Assembly: GCA_024644465.1 (NCBI GenBank)
Contig: JAHEKY010000003.1
Location: 1-64,000 of the forward strand
DNA from: Ilumatobacteraceae bacterium
GTDB taxonomy: Bacteria > Actinomycetota > Acidimicrobiia > Acidimicrobiales > Ilumatobacteraceae
DNA length: 64,000 nt
Direction: 5' to 3'
A program made the translations under genes and the position numbers. Each line of letters starts with the position of its first letter. Within the stretch, counting starts at the first letter, position 1. Shown here in pieces: positions 35,342-43,818 of this stretch. The notes below the pieces were generated by a model. It was given only the letters and a program-made list of their open reading frames with translations, was not told where the DNA came from and made no database searches.

Positions 35342-36325
35342 ATGGCAGCGCCGAAGAAGTCGAAGACCGCGAAGAAGTCCACGACGAAGAAGGCGGCGAC
35401 GAAGTCGTCGGCCGCCCGGAAGACGACGGCCAAGAAGACCACCGCCAAGAAGCCCGCTGCGAAGAAGCCCGCCGCGACCAAACGACCAGCCGCGAAGAAG
35501 GCCACCGCGAAGCGACCGGCCGCGAAGAAGACCGCCGCGAAGCGACCGGCCGCGAAGAAGACCGCCGCGAAGAAGACCGCCGCGAAGCGACCGGCCGCGA
35601 AGAAGACCGCCGCGAAGAAGACCGCCGCGAAGCGACCGGCCGCGAAGAAGACGGCCGCGAAGAAGCCCGCTGCGAAGACGGTCGCGAAGAAGTCCACCGC
35701 GAAGAAGACGCCTGCGAAGAAGACGCCGGCGACGCGGGCCACGACCAAGAAGAAGGGTTCGACCGACAAGGTGTCTCCGAAATCCAGCGGCGCGAAGACC
35801 GCCCCAGCAAAGCAGACCGTGCCACCGCGGCGGCCCGCCAAGGTGAAGCCGAAGCCCGTGTTCTCCTCGTTGCTGTCGAACGACGTGCCCGAGAAGGTCG
35901 AGATCCCCAAGCCGCGCGGCACGAGCAAGGACGGCGTCTCGTACACGAAGGACTTCGACGTCAAGTTCCTGAAGGCGCAGCGTGACGAACTGTTGGCGCG
36001 CCGCGCCGCCGAACTCGCTCGCGCCACCCGCCTCGAAGACGAGGCGACGAGCTTGATCGAGGACGGCGAGATGGGCGACGTGCAGTTCGACGACGAAGGC
36101 GGCGAAGGCGACACGATGGTCGTCCAGCGCGACCTCGATCGCCTGCTGTCGGGCCAGGCGCGCCAGACGATCGAGGAGATCGACGCTGCGCTCGCCCGCA
36201 TCGAGGCGGGCACCTACGGTTACTCGATGGCATCGGGCAAGCCGATCCCCCGTGAGCGTCTCGAGGCGATCCCCGAGACCACCGTGCTGGCGGTCGAGAA
36301 GATCAGCGGCGCGGGCCTCCGCTGA
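35342..36325 (+). CDS. DksA/TraR-like protein with histone H1-like Lys/Ala tail and no zinc-finger cysteines
   Basis: A 327-residue two-part protein. Residues 1 to about 165 are almost entirely Lys, Ala, Thr, Pro and Arg in repeated AAKK units, like bacterial histone H1 analogues and likely DNA-binding. The C-terminal part (about 190-327) is DksA/TraR-like. It has a coiled-coil hairpin ending in a region equivalent to the zinc finger, GTYGYSMASGKPIPRERLEA, where all four cysteines are replaced. DksA proteins bind RNA polymerase through the secondary channel; without cysteines this one cannot hold zinc in the usual way. A DksA/TraR-like gene between ileS and lspA is, as I recall, also found in Streptomyces. 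Shine-Dalgarno GAGAGGAG precedes the ATG. Confidence 0.85.
   Translation: MAAPKKSKTAKKSTTKKAATKSSAARKTTAKKTTAKKPAAKKPAATKRPAAKKATAKRPAAKKTAAKRPAAKKTAAKKTAAKRPAAKKTAAKKTAAKRPAAKKTAAKKPAAKTVAKKSTAKKTPAKKTPATRATTKKKGSTDKVSPKSSGAKTAPAKQTVPPRRPAKVKPKPVFSSLLSNDVPEKVEIPKPRGTSKDGVSYTKDFDVKFLKAQRDELLARRAAELARATRLEDEATSLIEDGEMGDVQFDDEGGEGDTMVVQRDLDRLLSGQARQTIEEIDAALARIEAGTYGYSMASGKPIPRERLEAIPETTVLAVEKISGAGLR
35507..35656 (+). repeat. in-frame tandem repeat in the histone-like tail
   Basis: A 30-base unit encoding AKRPAAKKTA occurs four times (35507-35536, 35537-35566, 35582-35611 and 35627-35656). It is interspersed with two 15-base half units (35567-35581, 35612-35626). Copies are identical apart from one base in the last. 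Multiples of 3 and near-identity suggest recent expansion or contraction without frameshift. Confidence 0.9.
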
Positions 36326-36354
36326 GCGGGGGCGCCGACCGGACGCGATCGCCG

Positions 36355-36870
36355 ATGACCACGTCGCGGTCAGCCGGGCCGACGAGTGCCGGTTGGGCGG
36401 CGCCGGTCGCCCTGTCCGGCGCCGTCGTCGCGTTCGACCAGGTCACCAAGCACTGGGCGGTCACGGGCCTGGGCGACGACCGTGTGATCGACATCGTCTG
36501 GACGCTGCGGTTCAACCTCGCGTTCAACAGCGGGATGGCGTTCAGCCGGGGTACGGGCCTCGGCCCGCTGATCGCCGTCGTGGCGACGATCGTCATCGTC
36601 TGGTTGCTGATCTCGTTGCGCACGGAGTCGAGCCGCCTGTCGACCATCGGGATGGGTCTCGTGATCGGCGGTGCGGCGGGCAACCTGGTCGATCGGATGT
36701 TCCGTGGCGAGGCGTGGCTGCGCGGTGCCGTCGTCGACTTCATCGACTTCCAGTGGTTCCCGATCTTCAACGTCGCGGACATCGCGATCAACGTCGGTGC
36801 CGGACTCCTCATCCTCAACAGCATCCTGGCGAGCCGCCGCGCACGGTCGGCTGAGGCGGACGACCGGTGA
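36355..36870 (+). CDS. lspA: lipoprotein signal peptidase II
   Basis: Membrane aspartyl protease of 171 residues that removes prolipoprotein signal peptides. Four hydrophobic helices are visible. The catalytic aspartates lie in GGAAGNLVDRMF and FNVADIAINVG. The N terminus starts in a typical way (VAFDQVTKHW). The stop overlaps the start of the pseudouridine synthase gene (GTGA). A substrate lipoprotein is encoded at 60447-61559. Confidence 0.95.
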   Translation: MTTSRSAGPTSAGWAAPVALSGAVVAFDQVTKHWAVTGLGDDRVIDIVWTLRFNLAFNSGMAFSRGTGLGPLIAVVATIVIVWLLISLRTESSRLSTIGMGLVIGGAAGNLVDRMFRGEAWLRGAVVDFIDFQWFPIFNVADIAINVGAGLLILNSILASRRARSAEADDR

Positions 36871-37784
36871 TCGTCGAAGAAGTGCCGGCCGCCCTCGACG
36901 GCGAGCGGCTCGACCGCATCGTCGCGCTGATCGGCGACCTCAGCCGCGCCGACGCCCGCACGGTCGTCGCGGGCGGCGGGGTGCAGGTCGACGGCGCCGC
37001 CGCGACCAGCGGCAAGGTCCGTCTGGCCGAAGGGCAGGTCGTCGCCGTCGACCCCGCGACGTTCCCCCGGACGCAACTGCCCGAACCGGACCCGACGGTC
37101 GATTTCACCGTCGTCCACGAAGACGAGGCGGTGATCGTCGTCGACAAGCCGGCGGGGCTCGTCGTCCACCCCGGGGCCGGAAACCGCGAGGGCACGCTCG
37201 CCCACGGGCTGCTCGCTCGCTTTCCGGACCTGGCCCGCGTCGGTGACCCGCTGCGACCGGGCATCGTGCACCGTCTCGATGCGGGGAGCTCGGGCCTCCT
37301 TGTCGTCGCGCGGACCGATGCCGCGGCCGAGCGGCTGATCGAGCAGTTCGCCGACCACAGCTGTACGCGCCGCTACGTCGCGGTCGTGTGGGGTGTGCCG
37401 GAGGCGCCCCACGGGATCATCGACGCACCGATCGGGCGCGACCGCGGCGACCCGCTCAAGATGGCCGTCGTCGCGCACGGCCGGTTCGCGCGCACCGACT
37501 ATCGCGTCGTCGGCACGTACTCCGCGCCGGCGGTCGTCTCACGGCTCGAGTGCCGCCTCGAGACCGGCCGAACACACCAGATCAGGGTTCACCTCGCGTC
37601 GATCAACCATCCGCTGCTCGGCGACCCGGTCTACGGGCAGCGCCGCCCCGACCTCGGGCTCGCGCGTCCGTTCCTCCACGCCGCCGAGTTGGCGTTCGAC
37701 CATCCGAGCACTGGCGAGCGCGCCACGTTCCACAGCCCCCTCGCGACCGACCTCCAGGACTGGCTCGACCGGGCGACGCCGTGA
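36867..37784 (+). CDS. RluA/RluD-family 23S rRNA pseudouridine synthase
   Basis: RNA-modifying enzyme of 305 residues. An N-terminal S4 RNA-binding domain (ERLDRIVALIGDLSRADART) precedes the catalytic domain. The signature HRLDAGSSGLLVVART holds the catalytic Asp, and the C-terminal KTHQIRVH-type segment reads GRTHQIRVHLASINHPLLGD. GTG start overlapping lspA, the usual lspA-rluD pairing. The exact rRNA positions modified cannot be told. Confidence 0.93.
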   Translation: MIVEEVPAALDGERLDRIVALIGDLSRADARTVVAGGGVQVDGAAATSGKVRLAEGQVVAVDPATFPRTQLPEPDPTVDFTVVHEDEAVIVVDKPAGLVVHPGAGNREGTLAHGLLARFPDLARVGDPLRPGIVHRLDAGSSGLLVVARTDAAAERLIEQFADHSCTRRYVAVVWGVPEAPHGIIDAPIGRDRGDPLKMAVVAHGRFARTDYRVVGTYSAPAVVSRLECRLETGRTHQIRVHLASINHPLLGDPVYGQRRPDLGLARPFLHAAELAFDHPSTGERATFHSPLATDLQDWLDRATP

Positions 37785-37798
37785 CGCCGCTACGCATC

Positions 37799-38242
37799 TC
37801 AGCGGAGCTGTGGCCAGGGCGAGTTGCCGCGGGCGATCTCGGCGATCGAGGCAAGTGAGTATCCCTCGAGGTGCTCGCGCATGTACGTCCCCGCCTGATT
37901 CCAGATCTCCAGCAACACGCATTGGCCCTCGTGGTCGCAGGCGCCGTCCTGGTGCGGCTGACCGAAGTCGCCGACGGTGATCGGTCCGTCGACCGCCGAC
38001 ACGATCTCGGACAGCATGATCGTCTCGGGGTCGCGGGCGAGGATGTAGCCGCCCCCGACGCCGCGTTTGGAACGCACGAGGCCGGCACCCTTCAGCGCGA
38101 GCAGGATCTGCTCGAGGTAGGGCTGAGGGAGGCCCGTGCGCTCCGCGATGTCACGCACCGACGTCGGGCCCTCGATCTCGGAATGCAGCGCCAGCGACAG
38201 CAGCGCACGACAGGCATAGTCCCCTCTGGTCGAGATGCGCAC
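37799..38242 (-). CDS. Rrf2-family transcriptional regulator
   Basis: A winged-helix regulator of 147 residues. The family N terminus RISTRGDYACRALL follows the chosen GTG directly. That GTG is preceded by a -10 element (TATGGT) at seven bases, which favours it over two in-frame ATGs at 38248 and 38254. The region that binds Fe-S in IscR/NsrR has only two cysteines (CDHEGQC, a CX5C pair) and lacks the third. A cluster would need another ligand, or the protein may sense redox through thiols. It is convergent with the pseudouridine synthase gene, 14 bases apart. Confidence 0.88.
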   Translation of the reverse strand: MRISTRGDYACRALLSLALHSEIEGPTSVRDIAERTGLPQPYLEQILLALKGAGLVRSKRGVGGGYILARDPETIMLSEIVSAVDGPITVGDFGQPHQDGACDHEGQCVLLEIWNQAGTYMREHLEGYSLASIAEIARGNSPWPQLR

Positions 38243-38249
38243 GACCATC

Positions 38250-38255
38250 ACCATA
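38250..38255 (-). promoter_or_regulatory. -10 element of a leaderless promoter for the Rrf2 regulator
   Basis: On the minus strand TATGGT is followed by seven bases and then the GTG that begins the conserved Rrf2 N terminus. The element overlaps an upstream in-frame ATG, arguing against that ATG as the start. Confidence 0.5.
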
Positions 38256-38341
38256 ACGATTCGACGTCCGCTCGACCGTGCTGCTCGACCAGCCGTTGCG
38301 ACCGACAATCTCGTTCTTGCCTTGTGATCTGACCCACAGAC

Positions 38342-39481
38342 ATGGTGGACTTGCGCTTCGTGACTTCCACATGCGGCGGCGGGCCGATCATTCCCGACTA
38401 CTCGGGTCCGAACGTGCGGGGCATCATCCCGGCGCTGCTCGGGCCGGGCGACTGGGCGACGTCGCTGCCGTCGTGGATGCCGGACCCCGTCGCCGATTCC
38501 GAGCAGTGTGTGATGCTCGTGCTCGACGGCCTCGGGTGGGATCAATTCCAGGAGCACCGTGCGCTGATGCCGACCCTGGCGGGTCTCACCGGTCGGTCGA
38601 TCCACACGGTCGCCCCGACGACGACATCGACGGCGCTGACCTCGATCACGACGGGGCTGACACCCGGCGAGCACGGCATCGTCGGATACCGCATGGTGCT
38701 CAACGGCGATGTGCTGAACATCCTGCGCTGGACCGTGGGGGACCAACAGGTCCGGCGCTCGAAGCGGCCCGCGGAGGTGCAACCGTTCGTTCCGTTCCTC
38801 GGGCGAGCGGTCCCGGTCGTGTCGATGTCCGAGCTGCAGAACTCCGCGTTCAGCGAGGCGCACCTGCGCGGCGCCCGGCAGATGGGTTGGCGCGCCGCGT
38901 CCTCGATCGCGGTGACCGCGGCGGAGCAGGTCGAACACGGTGAGCGATTCGTCTACTGCTACTACGGCGGCATCGACAAGATCGCGCACGAGCGGGGGTT
39001 CGGGCCGTACTACGAGGCGGAGCTGCGCGCCGCCGATCGGCTGGTCGCCGATCTGCTCGATCTGCTGCCGAGCGGTACGTCGATCCTGATCACCGCCGAC
39101 CACGGCCAGGTCCACGTCGGCGAGAACATCGTCCGCCCGTCGACCGAGATGCTGCGCGGTGTCACACTGCAGTCCGGCGAGGGCCGATTCCGCTGGCTGC
39201 ATGCGGCCGCGGGTGCCGTGGCGGACGTCGCGCAGGCCGCCGAGGACGAGGTCGGCGCACTCGCATGGGTCGTGACGCAGGAACAGGTCGTCGACGAGGG
39301 GTGGTTCGGGCCGACCGTCGCACCGCCGATCAGATCCCGCCTCGGCGACGTCGCGCTCGTCGCCCACGAGCCGGTGAGCTTCCACGAGGACGCGGACTCG
39401 GGGTTGTATCAGCTCGTGTGCCGTCACGGGTCACTCACATCCGCAGAGGTCAACGTCCCGCTGATGGCCGGGACTGCCTGA
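38342..39481 (+). CDS. alkaline-phosphatase-superfamily phosphodiesterase
   Basis: A 379-residue enzyme of the nucleotide pyrophosphatase/phosphodiesterase branch. Metal-site residues can be followed: Asp in VLDGLGWD, a Thr nucleophile in TTTSTALTSI, Asp/His in GGIDKIAHERG, Asp-His in ITADHGQVH and a final His in CRHGSL. It has no signal peptide or membrane helix, so it is probably cytoplasmic. The substrate is unknown; nucleotide or phospholipid-type diesters are possible. An ATG start is used and a GTG one codon later is an alternative. It is divergent from the Rrf2 regulator, with about 100 bases between. Confidence 0.82.
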   Translation: MVDLRFVTSTCGGGPIIPDYSGPNVRGIIPALLGPGDWATSLPSWMPDPVADSEQCVMLVLDGLGWDQFQEHRALMPTLAGLTGRSIHTVAPTTTSTALTSITTGLTPGEHGIVGYRMVLNGDVLNILRWTVGDQQVRRSKRPAEVQPFVPFLGRAVPVVSMSELQNSAFSEAHLRGARQMGWRAASSIAVTAAEQVEHGERFVYCYYGGIDKIAHERGFGPYYEAELRAADRLVADLLDLLPSGTSILITADHGQVHVGENIVRPSTEMLRGVTLQSGEGRFRWLHAAAGAVADVAQAAEDEVGALAWVVTQEQVVDEGWFGPTVAPPIRSRLGDVALVAHEPVSFHEDADSGLYQLVCRHGSLTSAEVNVPLMAGTA

Positions 39482-39513
39482 GATTCCGCCCGCAACGCTG
39501 TAGAAAGGCGATC

Positions 39514-40071
39514 ATGTCCGACACCGAGCCCTCGACGGCCGACACGCAACCGCCGACCGGTGAGAGCGAGGTGGTCCACCCCGACCTCGTCACCGACGAC
39601 CGTCTGGAGCGCGACGCCGATGGCGACGGGGGCGCCGTCGAGCAGGTCGAAGCGGTGACGCAACCCGCGAAGGTGATGCGGATCGGCTCGATGGTCAAGC
39701 AACTGCTGGACGAGGTCCGCAACGCCGGGCTCGACGAAGCGTCTCGTGAGCGGCTCGCCGAGGTGTACGAACGGTCGGTGACCGAGGTCTCCGAGGCGCT
39801 GTCGCCGGATCTCCAGGAGGAGCTGCGGTCGCTGGCGCTGCCCTTCGACCACGAGGAGGTACCGAGCGAAGCGGAGCTGCGGGTCGCGAAGGCGCAGCTC
39901 GTCGGTTGGCTCGAGGGACTGTTCCACGGCATCCAGGCGAGCATGATGGCCCAGCAGATGGCGATGCGGGTGCAGCGCCAGCAGACGCCGGAACTCCCCG
40001 GGGGGTCACCGATGCAGCCCGGGGGTCTCGGCGAACGCCCGGACGGCGACCGGCCCGGAACCTACCTGTAG
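39514..40071 (+). CDS. bpa: bacterial proteasome activator Bpa/PafE
   Basis: A 185-residue homologue of the mycobacterial ATP-independent activator that opens the 20S proteasome gate. The core is strongly conserved: QPAKVMRIGSMVKQLLDEVR, ALPFDHEEVPSEAELRVAKA and QLVGWLEGLFHGIQASMMAQ. The flexible C-terminal tail ends in GTYL, corresponding to the GQYL motif that docks in proteasome pockets, with Gln changed to Thr. The N-terminal 45 residues are acidic and disordered. It implies that the organism encodes a 20S proteasome elsewhere. AAAGG precedes the ATG. Confidence 0.93.
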   Translation: MSDTEPSTADTQPPTGESEVVHPDLVTDDRLERDADGDGGAVEQVEAVTQPAKVMRIGSMVKQLLDEVRNAGLDEASRERLAEVYERSVTEVSEALSPDLQEELRSLALPFDHEEVPSEAELRVAKAQLVGWLEGLFHGIQASMMAQQMAMRVQRQQTPELPGGSPMQPGGLGERPDGDRPGTYL

Positions 40072-40112
40072 CCCGTCCGAGCGACGAGTTCCCTCGGCGA
40101 ATTCCACTCGTG

Positions 40113-40118
40113 TAATCT
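40113..40118 (+). promoter_or_regulatory. -10 element for dnaE
   Basis: TAATCT lies 12 bases before the dnaE ATG and is preceded by TG (extended form TGTAATCT). The transcript would carry a leader of about five bases and no Shine-Dalgarno. Confidence 0.45.
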
Positions 40119-40130
40119 CGCTCTCGCGCC

Positions 40131-43100
40131 ATGGCCGACTCCTTCACCCACCTCCACGTCCACACCGAGTTCTCGATGCTCGACGGCGCAGCCCGCCTCG
40201 ACGAGCTGGTGGCCAAGGCGGTCGGCGACGGGCAGCCCGCGATCGGCATGACCGATCACGGCAACATGTACGGCACGTTGGACTTCTACAAGGAGTGCAA
40301 TCGCCAGGGGATCAAGCCGATCATCGGCACCGAGGCGTACATGGCCCACGACCATCGCAGCGAGCGGCCGACCCGTCGCGGGCGGATGGACGACTCCGGT
40401 GGCGAGACCGAGGGTGGCAAGAAGCTCTACTACCACCTGATCCTGTTGGCGGAGAACAACACCGGCTATCAGAACCTGATCCAGCTCGCGTCGCTCGCCT
40501 TCATGGAGGGCTACTACTACAAGCCGAGGATGGACTGGGAGCTGCTCGAGAAATACTCCGAGGGGCTGATCGCCACGACCGGTTGCCTCGGCGGCCACGT
40601 GCTCCAGTCGCTGCTCAACGGCGACGAGCGCGGCGCACTGGAGAACGCGGCGCGGTTGCAGGACATCTTCGGCAAGGACAACCTGTTCGTCGAGATCCAG
40701 GACCACGGCATCCCCGCGCAGCGCGACACGAACCCGAAGCTGCTCGAGATCGCGAGGAAGATCGGTGCCCCGCTGCTCGCGACGAACGACAGCCACTACA
40801 CGCACCAGGAGGATCACGAGAGCCACGACGCGCTCCTGTGTGTCCAGACCGGTTCGCTCCTGTCTGACCCGAAGCGCCTCAAGTTCGAGGGTTCCGAGCA
40901 CTTCCTGAAGACGGCCGCGGAGATGCGCTACCTGTTCCGCGAGCTGCCGACGGCGTGTGACAACAGCCTCTGGATCGCCGAGCGGGCGAACGTCGAGATC
41001 GAGTTCGGCAAGCCACTGTTGCCCGACTTCCCGCTGCCGGACGGGTTCGACAGCGACGAGGCGTACCTTCGCCACCTCACCCAGCTCGGCGCGGAGAAGC
41101 GGTGGGGCAAGGACGTACCGGCGGAGGCGGTCGAACGGCTCGCCTACGAGCTGCAGGTGATCTGCGACATGGGGTTCGCGTCGTACTTCCTGATCACCTG
41201 GGACCTGATCAAGCATGCGCGGGACAACAACATCCGCGTCGGGCCCGGCCGCGGGTCGGCCGCCGGGTGTGCGGTCGCCTACTGCCTGTGGATCACCGAT
41301 CTCGATCCGATCAAGTACGACCTGCTGTTCGAGCGGTTTCTCAACCCGAGCCGCATCTCGATGCCCGACATCGACATGGACTTCGAGACCCGCTACCGCG
41401 ATGAGATGATCCGCTACGCGGCGGAGCGCTACGGACGGGACCACGTCGCGCAGATCATCACGTTCGGCACGATCAAGGCCCGCAACGCAGCGCGCGACGC
41501 GGCGCGGGTGCTCGGGTACCCGTACGGCGTCGGCGACAAGATCGCCAAGGCGATGCCGCCGCTCGTGATGGGTCGTGACACCCCGCTGAAGTACTGCTTC
41601 GAGCAGCACCCGAAGTACGCCGACGGCTACAAGGCGGCTGCCGATCTCCGGGCGATGTACGACACCGACGCCGACATCAAGAAGGTCGTCGACGTCGCCA
41701 AGGGCCTGGAGGGCCTGAAGCGCTCCGACGGAATCCATGCCGCCGCGGTCGTCATCACAAAGAACCCGGTCACCGACTACGTGCCGATCCAGCGCAAGCC
41801 GGAATCCGGGATGGACCCCGCCGACGCGCCCGTCGTGACGCAGTACGAGATGCACGGCGTCGAATCGCTCGGCCTGCTGAAGATGGACTTCCTCGGGCTG
41901 CGCAACCTCGACGTGATCAGTGACGCCGAGGCGATGATCCGGGCACAGCGCAAGCCGGACTTCGTCATCGAGGAGGTGTCGCTCGACGATCGGGCGACGT
42001 TCGACCTGCTCTCACGCGGCGACACGATCGGGGTGTTCCAACTCGAGTCGCCGCCGATGCGCCAACTCCTGAAGGCGATGGAGCCGTCCTCGTTCGAGGA
42101 CGTGTCCGCGGTGCTCGCCCTCTATCGGCCGGGGCCGATGAGCGTCAACATGCACTACGACTTCGCCGACCGCAAGAACGGCCGGCAGCCCGTCGAGTAC
42201 TTCCACCACGACGCGCAGGCGGTGTTGGGCGACACGTACGGGTTGATGATCTACCAGGAGAGCGTGATGCGTGTCGCGCAGAAGTTCGCCGGGTACTCGC
42301 TCGCCGAGGCGGACAACCTGCGCAAGGCGATGGGCAAGAAGTCCCGCGAGGTGATGGCCACGGCCCGCCAGGCGTTCGAGGAAGGTTGCGTCGCGAGCGG
42401 CTACGGCGAGGAACTGGGCCCGCAGCTGTTCGACATCATCGAGAAGTTCGCCGACTACGCGTTCAACAAGAGCCACACGTTCGGGTACGGGCTGATCACC
42501 TACCAGACCGCGTACCTCAAGGCCCACTATCCGGTCGAGTACCTCGCGTCGCTGCTGACGAGCGTGAAGAGCAACCTGGACAAGGCGGCGCTGTACCTCG
42601 CCGACTGCCGCTCGATGGGGATCAAGGTGCTCCCGCCCGACGTCAACCGCTCGCTGATGAATTTCGGCGCGCTCGCCCCCGACGAGTTGCCGGCCGGCGT
42701 GTCGCTTCCCGTCGGCAGTCCCGGTGCGATCACGTTCGGGCTGTCGGCGGTCCGCAACGTCGGCGAGGGGCTCGTCGAGCAACTGCTCGCCGAGCGCCAG
42801 GAGAACGGCATGTTCACCGGCTTCCACGACTTCGTCGAACGGGTCCCCGAGGCGGTGCTCAACAAGCGCACGATCGAGTCGCTGATCAAGGGCGGCGGCT
42901 TCGACAACCTCGGTCACCCGCGCCGGGGGCTGCTGACCGTCTTCGAGCACATCATCGACTCGACCGTCAAGCGGCGGCGCGAGCGGGAGAAGGGCGTGAT
43001 GAGCCTGTTCGGAGACTGGGGCGACGCAGACGACGACAGCGGTTCCGAGACCGGCAACGGTACGGGCTTCGACGAACGCACCGAGATCCCCGACCTCGTG

Positions 43101-43724
43101 TTCGACAAGACCGAGCGGCTGCGATTCGAAAAGGAGATGCTCGGCCTCTACGTCTCCGATCACCCCCTGCTGGGGGTCGAAGGGGCGCTGAAGCGCAAGG
43201 TCGAGCACGCATTGATCGACCTGCCGAACATGGAGGACGGCACACCGGTGGTCGTGGGCGGCGTGATCACCAACCTCGCCCGCAAGTTCACGAAGAAGGG
43301 CGACCAGATGGCGGTCTTCCTACTCGAGGACCTCGACGCGTCGATCGAGGTGACGATCTTCCCCCGCACGCTCGCCGAGCAGGGGCACAAGCTCGAAGAC
43401 GACCTGATCGTCGCGGTCAAGGGCCGGCTCGACCGGCGCGACGAGTCCCGGTTCGGGCTGATCGGCCAAACGGTCACCGTGCTGGACGGCCTCGGCGACG
43501 GCCCGGCGACGCCGCTGCGGCTGCGGATGCCGTCGACATCGCTCGACGAGCTGAAGATCCAGCGTCTGAAGCGGATCCTCAAGGAGCATCCGGGAGACTC
43601 GCTCGTGATGGTCGACATCGGTCAGGGCAAGGTCCTGAAGCTCGCGGACGAGTTCCGCGTCGACCTCGATCGCTCGGTCGGCGAGCTGCGGATGGCCTTC
43701 GGACACGACGCCGTTCTGCTCTGA
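40131..43724 (+). CDS. dnaE: DNA polymerase III alpha subunit
   Basis: Replicative polymerase of 1197 residues. The N-terminal PHP domain keeps its metal ligands (FTHLHVHTEFSMLDG, GMTDHGNMYG), as in actinobacterial DnaE1, where PHP provides proofreading. The polymerase palm has the catalytic aspartates in MPDIDMDFE, and VGPGRGSAAG is conserved. A helix-hairpin-helix region and an OB fold (VVVGGVITNLARKFTKKGDQ) complete the C terminus. No intein is present. This is the DnaE1 type, not the error-prone ImuC/DnaE2 form, judging by the intact PHP residues and length. Confidence 0.96.
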   Translation: MADSFTHLHVHTEFSMLDGAARLDELVAKAVGDGQPAIGMTDHGNMYGTLDFYKECNRQGIKPIIGTEAYMAHDHRSERPTRRGRMDDSGGETEGGKKLYYHLILLAENNTGYQNLIQLASLAFMEGYYYKPRMDWELLEKYSEGLIATTGCLGGHVLQSLLNGDERGALENAARLQDIFGKDNLFVEIQDHGIPAQRDTNPKLLEIARKIGAPLLATNDSHYTHQEDHESHDALLCVQTGSLLSDPKRLKFEGSEHFLKTAAEMRYLFRELPTACDNSLWIAERANVEIEFGKPLLPDFPLPDGFDSDEAYLRHLTQLGAEKRWGKDVPAEAVERLAYELQVICDMGFASYFLITWDLIKHARDNNIRVGPGRGSAAGCAVAYCLWITDLDPIKYDLLFERFLNPSRISMPDIDMDFETRYRDEMIRYAAERYGRDHVAQIITFGTIKARNAARDAARVLGYPYGVGDKIAKAMPPLVMGRDTPLKYCFEQHPKYADGYKAAADLRAMYDTDADIKKVVDVAKGLEGLKRSDGIHAAAVVITKNPVTDYVPIQRKPESGMDPADAPVVTQYEMHGVESLGLLKMDFLGLRNLDVISDAEAMIRAQRKPDFVIEEVSLDDRATFDLLSRGDTIGVFQLESPPMRQLLKAMEPSSFEDVSAVLALYRPGPMSVNMHYDFADRKNGRQPVEYFHHDAQAVLGDTYGLMIYQESVMRVAQKFAGYSLAEADNLRKAMGKKSREVMATARQAFEEGCVASGYGEELGPQLFDIIEKFADYAFNKSHTFGYGLITYQTAYLKAHYPVEYLASLLTSVKSNLDKAALYLADCRSMGIKVLPPDVNRSLMNFGALAPDELPAGVSLPVGSPGAITFGLSAVRNVGEGLVEQLLAERQENGMFTGFHDFVERVPEAVLNKRTIESLIKGGGFDNLGHPRRGLLTVFEHIIDSTVKRRREREKGVMSLFGDWGDADDDSGSETGNGTGFDERTEIPDLVFDKTERLRFEKEMLGLYVSDHPLLGVEGALKRKVEHALIDLPNMEDGTPVVVGGVITNLARKFTKKGDQMAVFLLEDLDASIEVTIFPRTLAEQGHKLEDDLIVAVKGRLDRRDESRFGLIGQTVTVLDGLGDGPATPLRLRMPSTSLDELKIQRLKRILKEHPGDSLVMVDIGQGKVLKLADEFRVDLDRSVGELRMAFGHDAVLL

Positions 43725-43741
43725 CAGCCCTGCGTCCGATG

Positions 43742-43763
43742 GCCGGATCCCGGATTTTCCGGC
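43742..43763 (+). terminator. hairpin after dnaE
   Basis: A six-base perfect stem (GCCGGA / TCCGGC) with a ten-base loop lies 18 bases after the dnaE stop. The U-rich part is inside the loop, not after the stem, so termination would not be the classical Rho-independent type. Confidence 0.3.
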
Positions 43764-43780
43764 GTGCGGAGCGCCCGAGT

Positions 43781-43811
43781 TTGATTCGATTCGCGTTTCC
43801 GGTGGCAGAAT
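43781..43811 (+). promoter_or_regulatory. promoter of the unknown gene at 43819
   Basis: -35-like TTGATT (43781-43786) and -10-like CAGAAT (43806-43811) are separated by 19 bases. The -10 ends seven bases before the ATG. The AGGGAGG next to the ATG has no spacer and could not act as a normal Shine-Dalgarno, which supports a leaderless start. Confidence 0.4.
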
Positions 43812-43818
43812 AGGGAGG

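Noticed and set aside
35507-35656. Regular 30-base repeats resembling a CRISPR array or satellite
   Set aside because: There are no spacers; the units are contiguous and in frame inside a coding sequence, encoding a Lys/Ala-rich tail.
37787-37805. CCGCT/AGCGG hairpin between the convergent pseudouridine synthase and Rrf2 genes
   Set aside because: A five-base stem with a nine-base loop overlapping the Rrf2 stop and no U tract; too weak to call a terminator.
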